Shown: positions 33,814 to 47,819, counted from the first letter of the stretch. The stretch: 64,000 bases of DNA from Cacajao melanocephalus (GCA_963573385.1 CAUYLG010052230.1:1-64000), one strand, 5' to 3'. Notes: a model not told the origin generated them from the sequence alone. Numbers and translations: made by a program.

Positions 33814-35998
33814 TGAATGTCTATGCAAAAATCCTCAATAAAATACTGGCAAACTGAATTCAGCCACACATAAAAACTTATCCGCTATGATCGAGTCAGC
33901 TTCATCTCTGGGATGCAAGGCTGGTTCAATATATGCAAATCAATAAATGTAATCCATCATGTAAACAGAACCAAAGACAAAAACCACATGATTATCTCAA
34001 TAGATGCAGAAAAGACCTTCGATAAAATTCAACATTCCTTCCTTCATGTTTCTCAGTAAACTAGGTATTGATGAAATACATCTCAAAATAATCAGAGCTA
34101 TTTATGACAAACCCACAGCCAATATCATACGGAATGGGCAAAAGCTGGAATCATTCCCTTTGACAACTAGTGCAAGACAAGGATGCCCTCTCTTACCACT
34201 CCTATTCAACGTACTATTGGAAGTTCTGGCCAGGGCAATCCGGCAAGAGAAAGAAACAAAGGGTATTCAAATAGGAAGAGAGGAAGTCAAGTTGTCTCTG
34301 TTAACAGACGACATGATTTTATATTTAGAAAACCCCATCATCTCAGCCCAGAAACTTCTTGAACTGATAAGCAATTTCAGCAAAGTCTCAGGATACAAAA
34401 TTAATGTGCAAAAATCACAAGCATTCCTTCACACCAACAATAGGCAAGAAGAGAGCCAAATCATGAATGAATTCACATTCACGATTGGTACCAAGAGAAT
34501 GAAATACCTAGGAATACAGCTAACAAGGGATGTGAAGGATCTCTTTAAGGAGAACTACAAACCACTGCTCAAGGAGATAAGACAGGACACAAACAAATGG
34601 AAAAACATTCCATCCTCATGGATAGGAAGAATCAATATTGTGAAAACGGCCATACTGCCCAAAGCAATTTATAGATTCAGTGCTATTCTCATCAAAGTAA
34701 CATTGACATTCTTCACAGAATTAGAAAAAAAAAGTCAAATTTCATGTGGAATCAAAGAAGACTCTGTATAGCCAAGACAATCCTAAGCAATACGACAAAG
34801 CTGGAGGCATCAAGCTACCTGACTTCAAACTATACCACAAAGCTACAGTAACCAAAACAGCATGGTACCAGTACCAAAACAGACATGTAGATCAATGGAG
34901 CAGAACAGAGACCTCAGAAGTAACATCACACGTCTACAACCATCTGATCTTTGACAAACCTGACAAAAACAGGTCATAAGGAAAGGATCTTCTGTTTATT
35001 AAGTGGTACTGGGAAAACTGGCTAGCCATATGCAGAAAACAGAAGCTGGACCCCTTCCTTACACCTTATACAAAAATTAGCTCAAGATGGATTAAAGACT
35101 TAAATGTGAAACCCAAACCATAAAAACCCTAGAAGAAAACCTAGGCAAGACCATTCAGGACATAGGCATGGGTGGACAAAGACTTTGTGACAAAAATGCC
35201 AAAAGCAATTGCAACAAAAGTTGCAATTGACAAATGGGATCTAATTAAACTAAAGAGCTTCTGTACAACAAAATAAACTGTTATCAGAGTGAACAGGCAG
35301 CCTACACAATGGGAGAAAAATTTTGCAATCTACCCATCTGGCAAGGGTCTAATAACCAGAATTTACAAGGAACTTTACAAGAAAAAGACAAATGCATCAA
35401 AAAGTACTGACACTTCTCAAAAGAAGACATTTACGTGGCCAATAAACATATGAAAAAAAGCTCAACATCACTGAGCGTCAGAGAAATGCAGATTAAAACC
35501 ACAATGAGATACCATCTCATGCCAGTCAGAATGGCGATTATTAAAAAGGAAACAACAGATGCTGGCGTGGCTGTAGAAAAATAGAAATGCTTTTGCACTG
35601 TTGCTGAGAATGTCAATTAGTTCAGCTATTGTGGAAGAAAGCATGGCAATTCCTCAAAGAGCTAGAACCAGAAATACCATTTGACCCAGCAATCCCATTA
35701 CGGGATAAATACCCAAAGGAATATAAATCAGTCTACTATAAAGACACATGCACATATATGTTTATTGCAGCACTATTTACAATAGCAAAGACGGAACCAA
35801 CCCCAGTGCCCATCAGTGATAGACTGGATAAAGAAAATGTGGTACATATATATCACAGAATACTATGCAACCATAAAAGGGAATGAGATCATATCCTTTG
35901 CAGGGACAGGGATGAAGCTGGAAGCCATCATTCTCAGCAAACTGACACAAGAACAGAAAACCAAATACTGCATGTTCTCACTTGTAAGTGGGAGTTAA
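33708..35998 (+). pseudogene. L1 ORF2 remnant, reverse transcriptase to C-terminus
   Basis: Lacks the endonuclease and the N-terminal part of the reverse transcriptase. The longest open piece is 34004-34771 (255 codons), covering RT from '[13 protein letters not shown]' through '[21 protein letters not shown]' to the thumb '[18 protein letters not shown]'. The catalytic FADD box reads L-T-D-D at 34301-34312; both aspartates remain but the flanking residues are changed. Later pieces are 34746-34979 and 35629-35886, ending with the C-terminal 'KYCMFSLVSGS' at 35998. Not functional. Confidence 0.88.
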
Positions 35999-36223
35999 AT
36001 GAGAACACATGGACATGGAAGGGAAACAACATACACTAAGGTCTGTTGAGGGGTGGTGGATGAGGGGAGGGAACTTAGAGGACTGCTCAATAAGTGCAGC
36101 AAACCACCATGGCACACGTATACCCATGTAGCATGTTTTGCACATGTATCTGGATTTTCTTTTACTTTCTCTCTTTTTTTTTTTTTTTTTAGAAGAAATT
36201 AGAAAAAAAAAAAGGTAACAGAG

Positions 36224-36332
36224 CTAGGATGACCACATATCCTGGTTTGCCTGGGAACAATCAAGGTTTCTGCCTGCTTTCCTAGCTTGAAAATATCTTG
36301 GTTTGGACAGTAAGTTGTGTGGCCACTACATG
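36224..36332. mobile_element. Short DNA-transposon (MITE-like) copy
   Basis: The ends form approximate inverted repeats: taggatgaccacata at the left, and the complement of tgtgtggccacta at the right. The interior carries 'cctggtttgcctgggaacaa' and 'atatcttggtttggacagta', an internally repeated arrangement I associate with an old hAT-type MITE. Family name uncertain. Confidence 0.5.
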
Positions 36333-36407
36333 TGCCTCAGTGTTGTGACTGAAAACCTTTTAGATTTGTGGCCCTTATATCTGGAACTACATTGATTGAG
36401 TCAATAC

Positions 36408-36595
36408 CCAACTCTGACATTTCTTAGTGATATGACCTTGGGCAACCATTCTGTTCTTTAGTTACATCATCTCTAAAACGAGTTAATAGTAAACCAACAT
36501 TTACAGTTGTATAAAAATTGAATTATTGATATATAGGAAACAGTGCCTGGAATACCATAGTTGTTTAATAAGTGTTAACTATCATTATATTTGTG
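36408..36595 (+). mobile_element. MIR SINE, sense
   Basis: 'gatatgaccttgggcaacca', 'gttacatcatctctaaaacg', 'gtgcctggaataccatagtt', 'gtttaataagtgttaactat'. Confidence 0.8.
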
Positions 36596-36754
36596 GCACG
36601 TTTCTTTACTTTCTCTGATTCTAATGGTGTTTTGAATAAGTATTTAGAAAAGTCTTATTGCATTCCACTGAGTTTGCATTTTACAATGGAATGGCAGGGT
36701 TGGTTCAGATGCCCCCATGGTTATAATGTGGGATGTTGATTAATAGAAGCCATA

Positions 36755-36990
36755 CGACTTCAGTGCATGCTGGGTGTCAGGCCCTGTGCTAAGTAGTTTA
36801 CAGATTTTTTTTTAACGTACTCTTGCCCAACAATCTCTGAGAGGTAATGCATCACGGGTCTGGTTTATAGATAGGAAGCTGGGTCGAGGGAGGTTAAGAA
36901 TTTCTCCAGTTGAACAAAGTGGCAAAGTAGAGATTTGATTCCATTTTTTGGATTCATGATCTAGACTCAAAACCATTACATTCCATGCCC
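36755..36990 (-). mobile_element. MIR SINE, antisense
   Basis: 'tgctgggtgtcaggccctgt', 'gctaagtagtttacagattt', 'tagataggaagctgggtcga', 'gaggttaagaatttctccag', 'agatttgattccattttttg'. Confidence 0.78.
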
Positions 36991-37589
36991 CTCTGATGCC
37001 ATCCTTAGAGTTTAGCTCTTCATAGGAGCCAGCCAACACCCCTAATCCAGTTGTCCAAACTTCCCCACATTCAGACATATTTATATTTTTAGTCTGTAGC
37101 ATTCCCTGGGGCAAGAAGGGAGAAATACATTCTTTAAGTCTGCTATTCACTGTTTTACAGTAGGAAAGGCCTAGCTTAACGGACTCAAAACGACTTACTC
37201 TTACTTTCCTAAGAGGTCTGCTTGTCCATTTTAATGAGAATTTGGTGAACCAGTTTGAGCTCTGTTTATGCAGAATGGTCACAAAGTTATTGGTTTTGAG
37301 CATATTCTCTCTCGACCTCCTCCTTTCCTTACTGAAGGGCCGAAGTCTTTTCCTTCTGTCCTTACACACCAGTCCCAGATAATCAGTCCTACTTGTGTTC
37401 ATGTTGGGAGTATAAAGTTTGTAGTTTATGAAGTACCAGACTGAACAGATGCACTTCATGTTTTATACTTGAAATTTTAGGTATATGAGAATATTAAAAG
37501 GTTATGTCTTATGAACTCAGCTTGAGAATCACAAAATCACATTTCTTTTGCAGCAGCTCTTTAATCTATTTCCACTGAATACTGGTGTC
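36991..37589. other. Unassigned; carries most of a 215-codon open frame
   Basis: The minus-strand frame 36812-37459 (215 codons) is the longest here outside transposons. Its C-terminal 60 codons are antisense MIR (the MIR at 36755-36990). The rest has no recognisable domain, signal or codon bias. I do not call it a gene; see findings. Confidence 0.45.
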
Positions 37590-37748
37590 ATTGTCCTTGG
37601 ATCCAAGCAGACCTGGAGTGAACCTTTGGTTTTGCCATTTACCTACTGTGTGTACGTTGGCAAGCCTTCTACTCTCGGAGCCCTGATTTCCCCGTCTGCT
37701 CACCCACAAATGGGAAAGGGATGTCTTCTACCTGTGAAGTATCATTTA
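37590..37748 (+). mobile_element. MIR SINE, sense
   Basis: 'agacctggagtgaacctttg', 'gccatttacctactgtgtgt', 'cgttggcaagccttctactc', 'ccctgatttccccgtctgct'. Confidence 0.75.
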
Positions 37749-37971
37749 AAGCCACATCATAGCCACTCTGTCAGTAGCCCTGAGATGTTGGGTAGGAGAA
37801 CTGGGAAGCTAACTCAGAGGGTCTGTTTCCATGTCCAGAAGCAGCTGGTACAAACAGCATTGGTTTTACAAGACCAACCTAAATTTGGAACCCATCTCTA
37901 GCATTTTTTAGCTTTTTGTAACCATTCCAAGTCAATTCCTTAGTGTAAAATCTCCATTCAAATACGTTAGT

Positions 37972-38398
37972 CATTAGAATAATGTTCCCCAAAATACATC
38001 CACATCTTCATTCCTAAAACCTGTGAGTAGGTTAACTTACATGGCAAAAGCAACTTTGCAGATGTGATTAAGGGAAGGATCTTGAGATAGGAAGATCATT
38101 GTGAATTACTCTGTTGGGTCTGATAGAATCAGAAGGGTTCTTATAAGAAGGGGTTGGGGAGATCAGAATCAGAAGAGAGGATGTGATAATGGAAGCAGAA
38201 ATTAGAGTGATGCATGAAAGGGGCATGAGCCAAAGAATGCAGGTGGAAAATACAAGGAAACAAATCCTCTCTGGGGCTTCCTGAAGGAAAGTAACTCTGC
38301 CGATACCTTAAGACTTCTGACTCCCGAGCTGTAAGACAATCAGTCTGTGCTGTTTTAAGCCACTAAGTTACAGCAGCAATAGGAAACTAATACACGAC
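37972..38398 (+). mobile_element. MLT1-type LTR (ERVL-MaLR), sense
   Basis: A near full-length solo LTR of about 427 bp: 'tgttccccaaaatacatcca', 'tgtgagtaggttaacttaca', 'gcaactttgcagatgtgatt', 'gttcttataagaaggggttg', 'agaggatgtgataatggaag', 'tgctgttttaagccactaag', ending 'ataggaaactaatacacgac'. No internal genes. Confidence 0.88.
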
Positions 38399-38439
38399 AT
38401 TTATAATAATGATAATGTTGATAATGACAGTCATAATTG

Positions 38440-38735
38440 ATAATAATACTTCATATGGTATATATGTCCCAGGAATTTTTCTAAGTTGTATAGATACATG
38501 TTTTACATATTATATACTATATATTATACATATTTATGTTTTATATATTTATATTTCACTTTGATATATATTTCATATGTATGCATATATATGTATATAT
38601 ATTTATGCAATTCTCATAACAATTTTCACAAAATAAACATTTTGCAGATGAGAAAACAGGCACAGAGAGGCTAAGTAACATTCTCAAGGCCACATAGCCA
38701 GGAATGGACAAAGCTGACATTTGAATCTTGTCAAT
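38440..38735 (-). mobile_element. MIR SINE, antisense, with TA-rich expansion
   Basis: The left portion 'atatgtcccaggaatttttc' and the right portion 'gcagatgagaaaacaggcac', 'agagaggctaagtaacattc', 'ggccacatagccaggaatgg' are antisense MIR. Between them about 100 bp of TA-rich sequence (38510-38612, 'tatatactatatattataca') has expanded inside the element. Confidence 0.8.
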
Positions 38736-39299
38736 GTATGAAGCACTACAGAAGGCCTGGCACACAGTGCTTCCCAATAAGTGGAGGGCACTATTACTGT
38801 TATTCCTGCTACATGACGTTGCTTCTAAATCTGTAAGAATGTTCGTATTGCAGCAATGACTGGCTATGCTCAAGCTTTCTTTTCACGCTTACAGACACAG
38901 AATCAAGAGCTATGGGCCTTTTTGATCCTAGGCTCAGATGAAACCAGTCCTGCCCTTTTCTCTGTGAGGGCCCACCCAGAATAGAGGAGACGTGGGAAGA
39001 GAGTTGCTGTCATCCTATGCCAGCTATTGTACTGTACTTTTATTCCTACCTCTGCATTCTTTCTCCTTTGGAAACCACAAATTACCCAGCAGAGTCCTAG
39101 TGACAGAATGATGGAACTGGGCTGGTGCCTGCAGCTGGGCTAAGTCAATAAAGGTGATAATGAACACTAAGCAGAATTTGAAGAATGACTCGGAAAATTG
39201 CTGCTATTGATATTTCTGGCAGCCATCTGCTGTAAAACCAGACTGAAGTGGGTTGTTCCACATGGCAAATCCCTTTGAGACAAATGATGGCAGTAATGA
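38736..39299. other. Mostly unassigned
   Basis: At 38747-38790 'aggcctggcacacagtgctt' and 'aataagtggagggcactatt' look like a short sense MIR 3' part. The rest is unassigned. Confidence 0.4.
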
Positions 39300-39400
39300 T
39301 GAGAGTTCATATTTGTGCAGCTTCTAAAAGTGTTTTAATATATATTACCTAATTTTGTTTCTCAAAAACCCAGTGAGGTAGGACCTATTTCATGGATTTT
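39300..39400 (-). mobile_element. MIR fragment, antisense
   Basis: 'tttgtgcagcttctaaaagt', 'acctaattttgtttctcaaa' and 'cccagtgaggtaggacctat' correspond to the antisense MIR 3' half. Confidence 0.6.
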
Positions 39401-39649
39401 TTTTAAAAAGATGGGTTAATTTCATTGACCCTGTCTGCCTGGCCTGGTTGTGGCTGCAGGAATAGAATGAGTAATTTTTGAATTTTTAAGTAAGGACATA
39501 CTTTGGGTAACCTTTGTCATTGTGCTTGGCTTGGGACTGTGTGGCCAGCAGATGTTCCCTTAACCCCTAACCAGGATAGAGGCCAAGGTGGCTTTGGCTC
39601 CATTTCTGACAGCCCCAGGTCACAGCAGAACAGAGCTGTGTTTATTGGG

Positions 39650-39890
39650 AATTCTTCCTTCTCATAAAACTAGATACCAACGTCCAACTCTGCACCTTTA
39701 ACCTCCTCTCACTGCTCATCTTACTTACGCTGGCTCCGTGTTCAAGTCCTTCACTGCACGTAGCTGTGGATACCCTACACTCTTCACAGTCCTCCTGCTG
39801 CTGGCTTTGTGCCCTGGCTGCCTCACCGGCTTCCAGACCTGTGCTCCACATGTAGTGGATACATGATAAACATTTTTTGAATGACCAAAT
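39650..39890 (+). mobile_element. L2 LINE 3' part, sense
   Basis: 'cctcctctcactgctcatct', 'acagtcctcctgctgctggc' and the tail 'gataaacattttttgaatga' at 39866-39885 suggest a decayed sense L2. Confidence 0.5.
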
Positions 39891-40059
39891 GATCTGGAAG
39901 AAAAAGGCTCCAGAGACACAGTTTTCCATTCATGATCCTGTTGAACATTTTTATGGAGAGCTATTTTCAAATCACTGCCCCTTTATTTTAATCCTGATTT
40001 GTAAAGATTTATTTCACAGTTACCTAAGAAACTTGAATTAGTTATCAGCCTCATGACAG

Positions 40060-40200
40060 AGACACGATGTTCATCCTTTATAAATCATAGCTTGTTATAA
40101 GAGAAGGAAATCATAGCACTCAGGTTAGAAAACAAGCTCAGAAAAGGCAAGTTCAAGGTCACACAATTAGTTATTGGTAGAGCCAGGATAAGAAGTAATA
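40060..40200 (-). mobile_element. MIR fragment, antisense
   Basis: 'aaacaagctcagaaaaggca', 'agttcaaggtcacacaatta' and 'tggtagagccaggataagaa' match the antisense MIR core. Confidence 0.7.
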
Positions 40201-40237
40201 CATATTTCTTAGACAAAAAAGAAACTACCTTCACGGA

Positions 40238-40365
40238 TCGTATACTCATACATGATTTTGTTTAATCCTCAACAAGCCTGTGAAGCTTAGAAAGGTTAAG
40301 TAACTTGTCTACAATGCACAGTACATAAGAGGAAGACAAAAGGGGAACTAGACTTGGGCCTTCGT
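40238..40365 (-). mobile_element. MIR fragment, antisense
   Basis: 'gattttgtttaatcctcaac', 'aagcctgtgaagcttagaaa', 'ggttaagtaacttgtctaca'. A second MIR in the same orientation directly after the previous one. Confidence 0.72.
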
Positions 40366-40699
40366 GAGCTCAGAGCCTCATTCTTTGGGGAACCAGCTCT
40401 ACTGACTTTTCCTCAGGCTTTCAATTATGTATAATTTGTTCTAGTTTCCCCCTACATCTTTAGGAATCACTCTTTAATTTACATATCCTGTTGTCACAGA
40501 ACCACTGTCTTACTGTTTTTGTAAAAATAAATATGATTTCTTGCTAGCTAATATGAATTTGAGCTACCTGTATATTCAGAAGTTTAAAATAAATTGCCAA
40601 AATATTTGTCTGAGGTAATAAATAGAAAGAGTGAGTTTTGAAAACTTCTACTGTCAGAGCCTTGCTACACTTGTTATCATTTGCTAGTTTGTTAGTTTT

Positions 40700-40890
40700 G
40701 TGCTTTACATTATAGAAAACACTTCTTATATATTGCTCTCTTGGATCCTTGAAACAAGCCTTAGAGGTAGGTATAATATTATTATTCCTATTGTTCAGAT
40801 AATAACACTGAAGTCCAAAGAACTTCATTGGCCAAGGTCACAGTGCCTAAGGTCATAATGCTAAGAAAGTGCAGGGCCAGGGCCTGCTAT
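40700..40890 (-). mobile_element. MIR fragment, antisense
   Basis: 'gtgctttacattatagaaaa', 'gaaacaagccttagaggtag', 'gtataatattattattccta', 'ggccaaggtcacagtgccta', 'gcagggccagggcc'. Third antisense MIR within 0.85 kb. Confidence 0.75.
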
Positions 40891-41137
40891 ACCAGAGTTC
40901 CACTCTCTGTCCTTCCCTGGGATGCCTGTGTTTCTGCACTGGCTCCTGGTGCAGATGTGTGCAAGGGAGGGTAGCAAGTATACATTCTAGGTATGGAGAA
41001 ATGGTATGTGCATGCCAGGAATCTGCATCTTGGTGCCTCGATTTACCCCAATGTGGATAGAAGAGATGCTGTATTCTCCCCAAGCCCTTTAGGAAACACC
41101 ATAGCACAGTGCTCCACAAAGGGTACTGGGTGGGCGG
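40891..41137. other. Unassigned spacer
   Basis: GC-balanced 250 bp with overlapping short frames on both strands (40853-41119 and 40869-41060) and no recognisable domain. Confidence 0.4.
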
Positions 41138-41454
41138 GTATATTAGTCACAGCTTGGGTTGTCATAACAAAATCCCACAGACAGGATGATGTAAACAACA
41201 GAAATGCATTTTCTCATAGTTCTGGAGGCTGGAAGTCTTAGATCAAAGTGTTGGCAAGTTTAATTTTTCCTGAGGCCTCTCTCCTTCACTTGAAGATGAC
41301 TGCCTTCTCATTGTGTCTTTACATGGTCTTTTCTCTGTCCATGTACAACACTTGTCTCTTCTTATAAGGACATCAATGCTAGCTCCAAATATGGGCACAT
41401 TCTGGCTTAGGGCTCACCCTATGAATTTTGAGGGGACACAGGCCGTCCATAACA
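41138..41454 (-). mobile_element. MaLR LTR (MLT1/MST group), antisense
   Basis: 'gtatattagtcacagcttgg', 'tcatagttctggaggctgga', 'cttcttataaggacatcaat', 'agggctcaccctatgaattt', 'tgaggggacacaggccgtcc', ending 'ataaca'. About 317 bp. Confidence 0.8.
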
Positions 41455-41541
41455 GTGGCCACACATGGTTGAAATGCGTAATGTTCAGAAAGAGTACATC
41501 GTTCTTTGTCAATGCCTGTTTAAACATCTACAGCTGCCAAA

Positions 41542-41612
41542 TTTATGGGCTTGGATAGTTGTTTTTGAAGCTTCTAAGTCACATTGCTTTTCCTCCCCAA
41601 ATATTGTGCTTA
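41542..41612. repeat. Direct repeat copy 1
   Basis: 'tttatgggcttggatagttg' and 'cccaaatattgtgctta' recur at 42147-42218. Alignment over 72 columns gives 66 identities, 5 substitutions and one 1-bp gap. Not a family I recognise. Confidence 0.85.
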
Positions 41613-42146
41613 AAAGCATACTATTTTCAAATTGAAACGAGAGAGCAAGAAGAAAGAAATGTTGCCATACATCTCAAAGCAAAGGAAAAAAAAGTCTGTG
41701 GAGAAATGAAAATAAGTAAACTGAAAATTCTCTCAGATCTGGAAAAATCAATTGTTACCACATCGTCCCTGACAGTGATCTAGTTGAGATCAATTCAGTT
41801 AAAGTTAATAACACCTGCATGAGTTCCACTATAGGAGATTGTCAATTTTATTACCAGGCCTATGAGCGATGGGTGCCAACTTCCAAGATGAATATAAATG
41901 AATGCTGAGATTTCAACCATTACAAGGGGATTTGTTATTAAAAAATATTCTCAAGTTCTTTAAACTCCCCAAGACAGTAGTCAGCTTCATGAGTCAAATC
42001 GCTCTCAGAGGCGGCTTATTAGAGTCCACATGGGATGTACTGCTTCCCCAGAGATTAAACGCACAGCATGGAAGGAACCCGCATGGGCACTGTCTGACTT
42101 TGATGAATAACTCCAGCATGACTTCACTGTCTTCTTCTTCTTTTAT
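41613..42146. other. Unassigned spacer between direct repeats
   Basis: About 530 bp, no recognised repeat. A poly-A-containing stretch at 41686-41692 is unremarkable. Confidence 0.4.
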
Positions 42147-42218
42147 TTTATGGGCTTGGATGAGTTATTTTTGAGGTTTCTAAGTCACATGGCTTTTCCT
42201 ACCCAAATATTGTGCTTA
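42147..42218. repeat. Direct repeat copy 2
   Basis: Partner of 41542-41612, same orientation, start-to-start distance 605 bp. Confidence 0.85.
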
Positions 42219-42517
42219 GACATTTACTAAGGACATATTCCAAGTGGCAGAACTTTTGTTGAGCCTATTTGGGCAGGTGTTTTAGTTGTGCTCGTGTACT
42301 CAAAAGTTTAAGACCAGTGTTCCAGATCAGGCTCCCACACACATGGGGAAGGGAAGGGTCCTAACTTTTGTTCACTTCTTACTATACGTAGAATGCTAGT
42401 TGCTTAACAAAATTCATATTCTCTTCTTCTTGGGAAACAGACTGCACTTTCCAGCTTCCTTTGTAGCTTAATTATATGTAGTCCTGCAATTGAGTTTTAG
42501 CCAATGGATTGTACCCA

Positions 42518-42721
42518 TAGGGTTGCCAGATAAAATACAGGATACCCAGTTAAATTTAAGTTTTAGATAAATAACATATTTCTAGTATAAGTATATCCCA
42601 AGTACTGCATGAGACATACTTATACTAAAAAGAAATTGTGTTGTTTATCTGGAATTCTGTATTAATTGGACAAAATACAAATGCCTGTACTGCATTTCTA
42701 TTTGCTAAATCTGACAGTCCC
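42518..42721. mobile_element. Palindromic hAT-type MITE (MER33-like)
   Basis: Outer ends 'agggttgccagataaaatac' and 'tttgctaaatctgacagtcc' are the expected terminal inverted-repeat regions. The centre has a long imperfect palindrome: 'ctagtataagtatatcccaa' against 'gagacatacttatactaaaa'. About 204 bp. The MER33 name is my recollection and should be checked. Confidence 0.65.
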
Positions 42722-42773
42722 AAATAGGAGTAACAGGCTCTACTCCCAGGCATGGCCCATGGAAACCTTCTCA

Positions 42774-42935
42774 TGCACATGGTGCATGCATGTAGTCCCA
42801 GCTACTCAGGAGGCTGAGGCAGGAGGATTGTTTGAACCCAGGAAGCAGAGGTTGCAGTGAGCTGAGATTACACCACTGCACTCAAGGCAAAAGAGAGAGA
42901 CTCTGCCTCAATAAATAAATTAATTAATTAAATAA
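42774..42935 (+). mobile_element. Alu fragment, sense, 5' part missing
   Basis: Only the right portion is present: 'tgtagtcccagctactcagg', 'aggctgaggcaggaggattg', 'gcagtgagctgagattacac', then a TAAA/TTAA-rich tail (ataaataaattaattaatta). Confidence 0.9.
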
Positions 42936-43142
42936 CTCAAAAAGTGTAATTGGATTGTTTATAACATAAAGAATGCTTGAGAGGATGGATAACCAATCTT
43001 CCATGATATGATTCTTATGCAATGCATTGAGTGCCTATATAAAAACATTTCGTTTACCCTGTAAATATATATACCTATACCGTACTCACAAAAATTAAAC
43101 ATTAAAAAACCGAAATTGAGGTGAAAATAAAAATAAAATATA

Positions 43143-46018
<2,876 letters not shown>

Positions 46019-46375
46019 AAAAATTTGAACTCATAGAAGCACAGAGTAGAATGGTGGTTACCAAGGGACGCAGCCTGAGGAAAATGGGGAGATGTTTAAA
46101 GAATCCAGACTTTCAGTTATAAGATGTATAAACTTTAGGGATCTAATATACAGCATGATGACTATATTGTTTACTTGAAATTTGCTAATAGAGCAGATCT
46201 AAGTGTCTTTACTGCCCTTCACACACAAGTGGCGACTATGTGTGCTGAAGGATTTATTATTTAATTTGATTGCTGTAATCATTACATAGAATATACATAC
46301 ATCAAGTATATCTTGAATATATGCAAATTTTTATCAGTTATACCTCACCAAAGCTAGAACACAATAAAGTTGTGG

Positions 46376-46699
46376 AAAAAAGTAGAATTTTGCCAAAGAG
46401 AAAAGTGGTGTGTGGAGAAAGATGTGCAAAGGATACCAGAAAAGGAAGAGTAAAATGTTTAACACAAAACATAGAGTGAACAGGACTATTGGGCAGTATG
46501 TTATGTGTTTTGCTAATTAATATTCTGGACATTTTTTCCCCTTTGAAGGCCATAATGATTTCAAACAGAAGTCATCATGACCACTGTGAAACCATCCCTG
46601 ACTTACCCAGGCAGAGTTCGGGAGGCCTTTTCCTGTGCCCTCACTGAATGTTCTACAAACCTTTTCTCCACCAACTGTCTTACAGGGTTGTCTTTGTAA
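46376..46699. other. No recognised feature
   Basis: Contains overlapping short minus-strand frames (46338-46553, 46517-46720) with no recognisable domain. Confidence 0.4.
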
Positions 46700-46905
46700 C
46701 CAGAAAGCAGAAGAACACATGGGAGTTGAAATCAGATGGACAAAGGTTCAAATGCCTATTCCAGCACTTAGTAGCCTTTGTTTCCTTGGGAAAACAACTT
46801 AATGTGCAGAATTTACTCATTGCCACAGTGTCAAGTCGGAGTGAAGATTAAATGACATAATGCAGAGTGCTTGACACTTAGTAGGCCTTCAGTAAACAGG
46901 AGCTC
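46700..46905 (+). mobile_element. MIR SINE, sense
   Basis: 'gttgaaatcagatggacaaa', 'ggttcaaatgcctattccag', 'gaagattaaatgacataatg', 'gtgcttgacacttagtaggc', 'cttcagtaaacagg'. Confidence 0.85.
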
Positions 46906-47172
46906 TTCTGGTTTGCAATCTCATCTCCCTAGCTGACCAAATTTGTTGGGGCAAGTACAGTCTCGTTGTATGTTGATAGTCCACCTCTATTAAGTATCTG
47001 TCACAAAGGATATACACAGTAGTACTTGTGGAATGACTCCATAAATCAGATTCAGAGTTTAGAAAGATCAGTTATGGCTTTGGATAATAGATTTTTGGGA
47101 TATAAGTTTAGAAGTTAGTTTACCCAGAAAAAAAAAAGAAGAAATGATCACACTTTATTTTAAGCAAAAAGA

Positions 47173-47605
47173 CTAGTTTGCTAATTTTATGTGTCAACTT
47201 GGCTAAGCTACGATGCCCAGATATTTGGTCAAACACTGGTCTAGATGTTGCTGTAAAGATATATTTTAGATGTGATTAACATTTAAATCAGTAGATATTG
47301 AATAAAGCAGATTACCCTTCATAATGTGGGTAGACCTCATCCGATCAGTTGAAGGTATTAAGAGAAGAAGACTGAGGTCCCCCAAGGAAGCAGACGATCT
47401 GCCTTAGACCACCTTCAGACTTGAGCTGCAACATCAAGTCTTCTTTGGGTCTCCAGCCCATCTACCTGCCCCGTGTATTTTAGACTTGCTAGCCCACACA
47501 ATCACATGAGCCAATTCCTTAAAATAAATCTTTCTCTCTGTGTATATACACATCATTTATGTACATCCTATTGGTTCTGTTCCTCTGAAGAACTCTGGCT
47601 AATGC
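47173..47605 (+). mobile_element. ERVL-type LTR (MLT2-like), sense
   Basis: 'gctaattttatgtgtcaact', 'gcccagatatttggtcaaac', 'gatgtgattaacatttaaat', 'gtgggtagacctcatccgat', 'cacatgagccaattccttaa', AATAAA near 47524, 'cctattggttctgttcctct', ending 'ctctggctaatgcag'. About 430 bp, complete-looking. The MLT2 label is tentative. Confidence 0.65.
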
Positions 47606-47735
47606 AGATATTATTACCCCATTTACAGATGAAGAAACAGAAGCTTCAGGTCCCTTGGCTAACAAAGAGTAGAGCTTACATCTCAAAATTGTTTCTTTCT
47701 GATTTCAAATCTAGGACATATCACTGATTCTTATA
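47606..47735 (-). mobile_element. MIR fragment, antisense
   Basis: 'attattaccccatttacaga', 'tgaagaaacagaagcttcag', 'ggctaacaaagagtagagct'. Confidence 0.78.
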
Positions 47736-47819
47736 TGATGCTCCCTTCCCTCTTCCACTTAGTTTTGGAAGAAAGAAAAAGAAGGGAGAAGTTAATAAAG
47801 GAACATTATAAAGGGAAGA

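Larger units (their letters stand above)
31745..36165 (+). mobile_element. L1 with 5' UTR and large internal deletion, sense
   Basis: Begins with an L1PA/L1PB-type 5' end ('ggtggctgactagaagcagt' near 31764), interrupted early by an A-rich run (31805-31835). A GC-richer 5' UTR continues to about 33110, with the CAA-rich tract typical of the ORF1 upstream region at 33000-33045. ORF1 starts at 33113, but the sequence jumps at about 33705-33720 from mid-ORF1 to ORF2 reverse transcriptase. ORF2 ends at 35998, and the 3' UTR has the usual 'ggcacacgtatacccatgta' near 36112-36131. About 2 kb of standard L1 is missing. The 3' terminus is odd: the usual ending is replaced by 'ctggattttcttttactttc' and a T-run at 36175-36190. 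Confidence 0.9.

Noticed and set aside
34004..34771. 255-codon open frame as a cellular gene
   Set aside because: It is L1 ORF2 reverse transcriptase ([21 protein letters not shown], thumb and palm motifs) inside a deleted L1.
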